DNA of 35,901 nucleotides. Origin: Pseudomonas sp. GM80 (GTDB taxonomy: Bacteria; Pseudomonadota; Gammaproteobacteria; Pseudomonadales; Pseudomonadaceae). Below the pieces are notes generated by a model that saw only the letters and a list, made by a program, of their open reading frames with translations, ran no database searches and was not told the DNA's origin. This document shows, in pieces, positions 32,063 to 35,901 of the stretch. The number at the start of each line of letters is the position of its first letter. Positions within the stretch are counted from its first letter, which is position 1. The stretch lies in assembly GCF_000282515.1 (NCBI RefSeq), contig NZ_AKJD01000100.1, positions 1-35,901 of the forward strand, written 5' to 3'. The position numbers and the translations under genes were made by a program.

Positions 32063-33228
32063 TATTTGCCCTCCGCAGCTTTGACAACTTGTTGAGCAGC
32101 GTCGGTCAGGCTGGTAGCAGCGATGATGTTCAAACCGCTTTCTGCCAGTACTTTAGCGCCCAGCTCAGCGTTGTTGCCTTCAAGGCGAACAACAACCGGG
32201 ATTTTCACGCCGACTTCTTTCACAGCGCCGATGATGCCTTCGGCAATCATGTCGCAGCGAACGATACCGCCGAAGATGTTGACCAGTACTGCAGCGACGT
32301 TGGTGTCGGACAGGATGATCTTGAACGCTTCAGTTACGCGTTCTTTGGTAGCGCCACCACCTACGTCGAGGAAGTTGGCTGGCTTGCCGCCATGCAGGTT
32401 GACGATGTCCATGGTACCCATGGCCAGGCCAGCACCGTTGACCATGCAGCCGATGTTGCCTTCCAGTGCTACGTAGTTCAGTTCGAACTTGGCAGCGTGC
32501 GCTTCGCGCGGATCGTCTTGCGACGGATCGTGGAAAGTCTTCAGCTTAGGCTGACGGTACATTGCGTTGGCGTCGATGTTGATCTTGGCGTCCAGGCAGT
32601 GCAGATCGCCGTCAGCCTTGATCACCAGCGGGTTCACTTCCAGCAGAGCCAGGTCGTGATCCTTGAACAGCTTGGCCAGACCTACGAAGATCTTGGCGAA
32701 CTGAGCAACCTGCTTGCCTTCCAGACCCAGCTGGAATGCCAGCTCGCGACCCTGGAATGGCTGAGCGCCAACCAGTGGATCGATAGTGGCCTTGAGAATT
32801 TTTTCTGGAGTGTCGTGAGCGATTTTCTCGATGTCCACGCCACCTTCGGTGGAAGCCATGAACACGATGCGACGGCTCGAACGGTCAACGACAGCGCCCA
32901 GGTACAGCTCTTTAGCGATATCAGTGCACGATTCAACCAGGATCTTGGTGACTGGCTGGCCATTGGCGTCAGTCTGGTAAGTCACCAGACGCTTGCCCAG
33001 CCACTGCTGTGCGAAGGCTTTGGCGTCTTCTTTGCTGCGAACCAGCTTGACGCCGCCCGCTTTACCGCGACCACCAGCGTGGACCTGGGCTTTGACAACC
33101 CACTCACTGCCGCCGATTTTGTCGCAAGCTTCTGCTGCTGCTTCCGGGGTGTCTACTGCGTAACCAGTGGAAACTGGCAGGCCGTATTCAGCGAACAGCT
33201 GCTTACCCTGATACTCGTGAAGATTCAT
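32062..33228 (-). CDS. sucC: Succinyl-CoA synthetase (ADP-forming) subunit beta
   Basis: SucC is the nucleotide- and succinate-binding ATP-grasp subunit. The 388-residue protein starts MNLHEYQGKQLFAEYGLPV. It has VVKAQVHAGGRGKAGGVKLV (about 44-63), LEVNPLV (about 196-202), GNIGCMVNGAGLAMGTMD near 255 and FGGIVRCDMIAEGI near 324, all standard. It lies 182 bases downstream of lpd with a structured leader between them, so it may be regulated separately from the dehydrogenase genes. Confidence 0.98.
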   Translation of the reverse strand: MNLHEYQGKQLFAEYGLPVSTGYAVDTPEAAAEACDKIGGSEWVVKAQVHAGGRGKAGGVKLVRSKEDAKAFAQQWLGKRLVTYQTDANGQPVTKILVESCTDIAKELYLGAVVDRSSRRIVFMASTEGGVDIEKIAHDTPEKILKATIDPLVGAQPFQGRELAFQLGLEGKQVAQFAKIFVGLAKLFKDHDLALLEVNPLVIKADGDLHCLDAKINIDANAMYRQPKLKTFHDPSQDDPREAHAAKFELNYVALEGNIGCMVNGAGLAMGTMDIVNLHGGKPANFLDVGGGATKERVTEAFKIILSDTNVAAVLVNIFGGIVRCDMIAEGIIGAVKEVGVKIPVVVRLEGNNAELGAKVLAESGLNIIAATSLTDAAQQVVKAAEGK

Positions 33229-33410
33229 GCTTTTTACCGTCTTCGTTAGGTACTGCGCATTCGGCGCTGCGCTCGTATGAGTGCCGCGCCACCTGTGACT
33301 GCTGCTTGCGTAGCTGAGCTACGCAAGACTGCGTCCAGCGGACATTCCGCGGTGAGACTTGCTCGCAAGGCTCACGACGGGCCGTTACCGCCGTGGTTTC
33401 TTATTGTCTG
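33229..33410 (-). ncRNA. Structured leader upstream of sucC, candidate sucC RNA motif
   Basis: This 182-base gap in the minus-strand suc block contains a perfect 11-base inverted repeat with a one-base centre (33305-33327, CTTGCGTAGCT). Further complementary segments flank it: GGCGC with GCGCC around a loop, and GAGCCTTGCGAGCAAG with CTC near the lpd end. A conserved RNA called the sucC motif is known from Pseudomonas in this position. I infer identity from position and structure; I cannot run a covariance model here. Confidence 0.5.
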
Positions 33411-34847
33411 TTAACGCTTTTTGCGGTTGGCAATGTGGATGGCGCCGCCATTCACCGCCAAAGCAGCTTCGTGCAAGGCTTCAGACAGGGTCGGATGGGA
33501 GAAAACCATCATGCCCAGGTCTTCAGCGCTGGTGCCGAATTCCATACCGATCGCGCCCTGCTGAACCAGTTCTGCAGCGCTCGGGCCAATCACGTGCACG
33601 CCCAATACGCGGTCAGTCTTGGCATCAGCGATGACCTTGACGAAACCACCGGTATCGTTGGCGGCCATGGCACGGCCGGAAGCGGCGAACGGGAAGGTGC
33701 CGACGTTAACTTCAACGCCTTCAGCTTTCAAGGCCTGCTCGGTTTTGCCAACCCACGCGATTTCCGGGTGAGTATAAATAACCGAAGGGATCAGGTCATA
33801 GTTCATCTGGGCTTTGTGGCCCTTGATGCGCTCGACAACCATGATGCCTTCTTCCGAAGCTTTGTGCGCCAGCATCATGCCGCGAACCACGTCACCGATG
33901 GCGAAAACGCCCGGTACGGTGGTCGCGCAGTGATCGTCAACGTGCACGAAACCGCGCTCGTCGAGGGTCACGCCGCTGTCGGAAGCCAGCAGATCAGTGG
34001 TCACCGGACGGCGACCAACGGCTACGATCAGCTTGTCGAAAGTGATGGTCTGTTCGCCGTTGGCATCGGTGTAGTTCACAACGACTTCGTCGCCGTTCAC
34101 TTTCGAGCCGGTCACGCGAGCGCCCAGTTTGATGTCCAGACCTTGTTTGGTCAGGGTTTTCAGTGCTTCCTTGGAAACAGCGGTGTCCGCTGCCATCAGG
34201 AAGGTGTCCAGTGCTTCGAGGACAACCACTTCCGAGCCCAGACGCGACCAGACCGAACCCAGTTCCAGACCGATCACGCCAGCGCCAATCACGCCCAGAC
34301 GCTTAGGTACGGTCTGGAATTCCAGAGCGCCAGTCGAATCGACGATGACGTTCTGATCAACCGGAGCCGGTGGAATGTCGATCGGGCGCGAACCTGGAGC
34401 CAGGATGACGTTTTCAGCTTCGATGATTTCAACCGAGCCGTCTGGCTTGGTGACTTCGACTTTCTTGCCAGCCAGCAGTTTGCCGTGGCCCTGGATCGAA
34501 GTAACGCCGTTGGCCTTGAACAGGGTGGCAACGCCGCCGGTCAGGTTCTTGACGATGCCAGCCTTGCGGCCAACCATCGCAGCGACGTCCATTTTGACTT
34601 CGCCGGTCGAGATACCGTGAACGTTGAAGCTTTCTTTCGCTTCCTTGTATTTCCAGGAGCTGTCGAGCAGCGCCTTGGAAGGAATGCAGCCCACGTTCAG
34701 GCAGGTGCCGCCCAGGGCTTGCTTGCCTTCAGCGTCGGTGTACTTCTCGATGCAGGCAGTGGTCAGACCCAGCTGCGCCGCCTTGATGGCAGCCACGTAG
34801 CCACCAGGGCCAGCACCGATCACTACTACGTCAAATTTCTGCGACAT
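33411..34847 (-). CDS. lpd: Dihydrolipoyl dehydrogenase (E3)
   Basis: This FAD enzyme reoxidises dihydrolipoyl groups of 2-oxoacid dehydrogenase complexes with NAD+. The 478-residue protein has the FAD motif VVVIGAGPGGYVAA (7-20), the redox disulphide Cys49/Cys54 in GGTCLNVGCIPSK, the NAD motif GVIGAGVIGLELGSVW near 185, FAIGDVVRGMMLAHKA near 315 and the C-terminal His451/Glu456 pair in FSHPTLSEALHEA. Its position between sucB and sucC shows it is the 2-oxoglutarate dehydrogenase E3 (lpdG type in Pseudomonas). Confidence 0.97.
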   Translation of the reverse strand: MSQKFDVVVIGAGPGGYVAAIKAAQLGLTTACIEKYTDAEGKQALGGTCLNVGCIPSKALLDSSWKYKEAKESFNVHGISTGEVKMDVAAMVGRKAGIVKNLTGGVATLFKANGVTSIQGHGKLLAGKKVEVTKPDGSVEIIEAENVILAPGSRPIDIPPAPVDQNVIVDSTGALEFQTVPKRLGVIGAGVIGLELGSVWSRLGSEVVVLEALDTFLMAADTAVSKEALKTLTKQGLDIKLGARVTGSKVNGDEVVVNYTDANGEQTITFDKLIVAVGRRPVTTDLLASDSGVTLDERGFVHVDDHCATTVPGVFAIGDVVRGMMLAHKASEEGIMVVERIKGHKAQMNYDLIPSVIYTHPEIAWVGKTEQALKAEGVEVNVGTFPFAASGRAMAANDTGGFVKVIADAKTDRVLGVHVIGPSAAELVQQGAIGMEFGTSAEDLGMMVFSHPTLSEALHEAALAVNGGAIHIANRKKR

Positions 34848-34862
34848 TCAAAAAATCCTCTT

Positions 34863-34946
34863 TAGCAATAAAGCTACAAGCCGCAAGCGACAAGCTCCAA
34901 GCCCACCCCGCTCGCTTTGAGCTTGTGGCTTGAAACTTGAAGCTTG
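34863..34946. repeat. Imperfect inverted repeat (REP-like, family D) between sucB and lpd
   Basis: AGCTACAAGCCGCAAGCGACAAGCTC near 34870-34895 is partly complementary to GAGCTTGTGGCTTG...AAGCTTGCCGCT near 34918-34951. The repeat AGCTTG/CAAGCT unit differs from families A-C. The hairpin lies within the sucB-lpd transcript and could set the ratio of the two products. Confidence 0.6.
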
Positions 34947-34956
34947 CCGCTGTTTT

Positions 34957-35901
34957 TTAGATATCCAGCAACAGACGCGCCGGATCTTCCAGCAGGTTCT
35001 TGATGGTCACCAGGAAGGTCACAGCTTCTTTGCCATCGATCAGACGGTGATCGTAGGACAGTGCCAGGTACATCATCGGACGGATAACGACCTGACCGTT
35101 GATGGCCATAGGACGCTGGATGATGTTGTGCATGCCCAGAATCGCTGCCTGCGGCGGGTTGACGATCGGGGTCGACATCATCGAACCGAAGGTACCACCG
35201 TTGGTGATGGTGAAGGTACCACCGGTCATCTCGTCCATCGACAGTTTGCCGTCACGGGCTTTTTTGCCGAATGTTGCGATGCCGCCTTCGATTTCAGCCA
35301 GGCTCATCAGTTCGGCGTTACGCAGAACCGGAACAACCAGGCCACGGTCGCTGGAAACGGCAACGCCGATGTCCGCGTAGCCGTGGTAAACGATGTCAGC
35401 GCCGTCGATCGATGCGTTAACAGCCGGGAAGCGTTTCAGTGCTTCGGTAGCCGCTTTCACGAAGAACGACATGAAGCCCAGGCGTACGCCGTTGTGGGAC
35501 TTCTCGAACAGATCCTTGTACTTCGAACGCAGGGCCATGACTTCAGTCATGTCGACTTCGTTGAAAGTGGTCAGCATCGCCATGTTCGACTGAGCTTCAA
35601 CCAGACGCTTGGCCACGGTGGCGCGAACGCGGGTCATCGGTACGCGCTTCTCGATGCGGTCGCCAGCGGCGAACACAGGAGCGGCGGCCGAAGGAGCAGC
35701 AGCCTTGGCAGGCGCGGCAGCCGGAGCGGCTTTCTTGGCAGCTACAGCAGCGACTACGTCTTCCTTGGTCACACGACCGCCCTTGCCGGTGCCGGCAACG
35801 GAAGCGATGTTGATGCCGTTTTCTTCAGCCAGCTTGCGCGCAGCCGGTGCAGCAACAGGATCGTCTTCGCCCTCGGCAGCAGCCGGTGCAGCGGCTGCCG
35901 C
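34957..35901 (-). CDS. sucB: Dihydrolipoyllysine succinyltransferase (E2 of 2-oxoglutarate dehydrogenase), cut by the right edge
   Basis: SucB is the core of the 2-oxoglutarate dehydrogenase complex; it transfers the succinyl group from lipoyl lysine to CoA. The window holds the last 314 residues in an open frame that runs off the edge; the N-terminal lipoyl domain is outside. An Ala/Pro-rich linker comes first. The E3-binding domain follows (AARKLAEENGINIASVAGTGKGGRVTKEDVV), then a second Ala/Pro linker and the catalytic domain from RIEKRVPMTRVRATVAKRL to the end. The active site is LSYDHRLIDGKEAV, with the usual His and Asp. A short in-frame start at 35772 is internal and not real. Confidence 0.97.
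   Translation of the reverse strand, partial: AAAAAPAAAEGEDDPVAAPAARKLAEENGINIASVAGTGKGGRVTKEDVVAAVAAKKAAPAAAPAKAAAPSAAAPVFAAGDRIEKRVPMTRVRATVAKRLVEAQSNMAMLTTFNEVDMTEVMALRSKYKDLFEKSHNGVRLGFMSFFVKAATEALKRFPAVNASIDGADIVYHGYADIGVAVSSDRGLVVPVLRNAELMSLAEIEGGIATFGKKARDGKLSMDEMTGGTFTITNGGTFGSMMSTPIVNPPQAAILGMHNIIQRPMAINGQVVIRPMMYLALSYDHRLIDGKEAVTFLVTIKNLLEDPARLLLDI

Noticed and set aside
33393..34865. A 490-codon plus-strand frame opposite lpd.
   Set aside because: Mirrors lpd almost exactly, with no independent support.

Overview
The window looks like chromosome of a fluorescens-group Pseudomonas. The evidence is high GC content, the aerobic cobalamin gene set, a core of genes with typical Pseudomonas protein sequences (HtpG, Hda, PurM/PurN, BrnQ, SucCD, Lpd), and several families of REP/REPIN palindromes between genes. 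Both ends cut through genes: cobT at the left and the 2-oxoglutarate dehydrogenase E2 gene sucB at the right. I see no tRNA, rRNA, insertion sequence, prophage or CRISPR array.

Bases 1-7910 hold a minus-strand cobalamin operon in the order cobO, cobB, bluB, cobD/cbiB, cobC, cobQ, cobU, cobT. It starts from a good sigma70-type promoter (7880-7908). A cobalamin riboswitch (about 7665-7870) and a terminator-like hairpin (7626-7656) follow. Most genes overlap their neighbour by four bases. The exceptions are an 8-base overlap of cobD with cobC and a 122-base gap with a REPIN between cobQ and cobU. Another REPIN lies inside the 3' end of the cobB reading frame and encodes its last ~30 residues. 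The genes cover corrin adenosylation, amidation, aminopropanol attachment, nucleotide loop activation and synthesis of the lower ligand.

Bases 8046-14832 hold an unrecognised soluble protein, a sorbosone-dehydrogenase-like lipoprotein, two tandem NlpC/P60 (C40) lipoprotein peptidases, hda (replication control), an AI-2E/PerM family membrane protein and a DUF2066 protein. Divergent from these are purM-purN and a DUF3108 protein (15206-17636). A chemoreceptor, a secreted amidohydrolase, an OsmC-like protein, a pirin, a dienelactone hydrolase, the chaperone htpG and two overlapping hot-dog thioesterases follow up to 25939.

Bases 26098-29165 are the least familiar part. They hold a small coiled-coil lipoprotein behind a candidate AlgU (sigma-22) promoter, an uncharacterised lipoprotein/secreted-protein pair, and a MAPEG/DUF599 membrane-protein pair.

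The right end (29421-35901, all minus strand) holds the branched-chain amino acid carrier brnQ and then the TCA block sucB-lpd-sucC-sucD. A structured leader upstream of sucC may be the Pseudomonas sucC RNA motif. Nothing here is clearly a new defence or mobile system. The items most worth a second look are the REPIN inside cobB, the AlgU-type promoter and its lipoprotein, the uncharacterised pair at 26414-27939, the sucC leader, and the non-coding interval 30735-31180.
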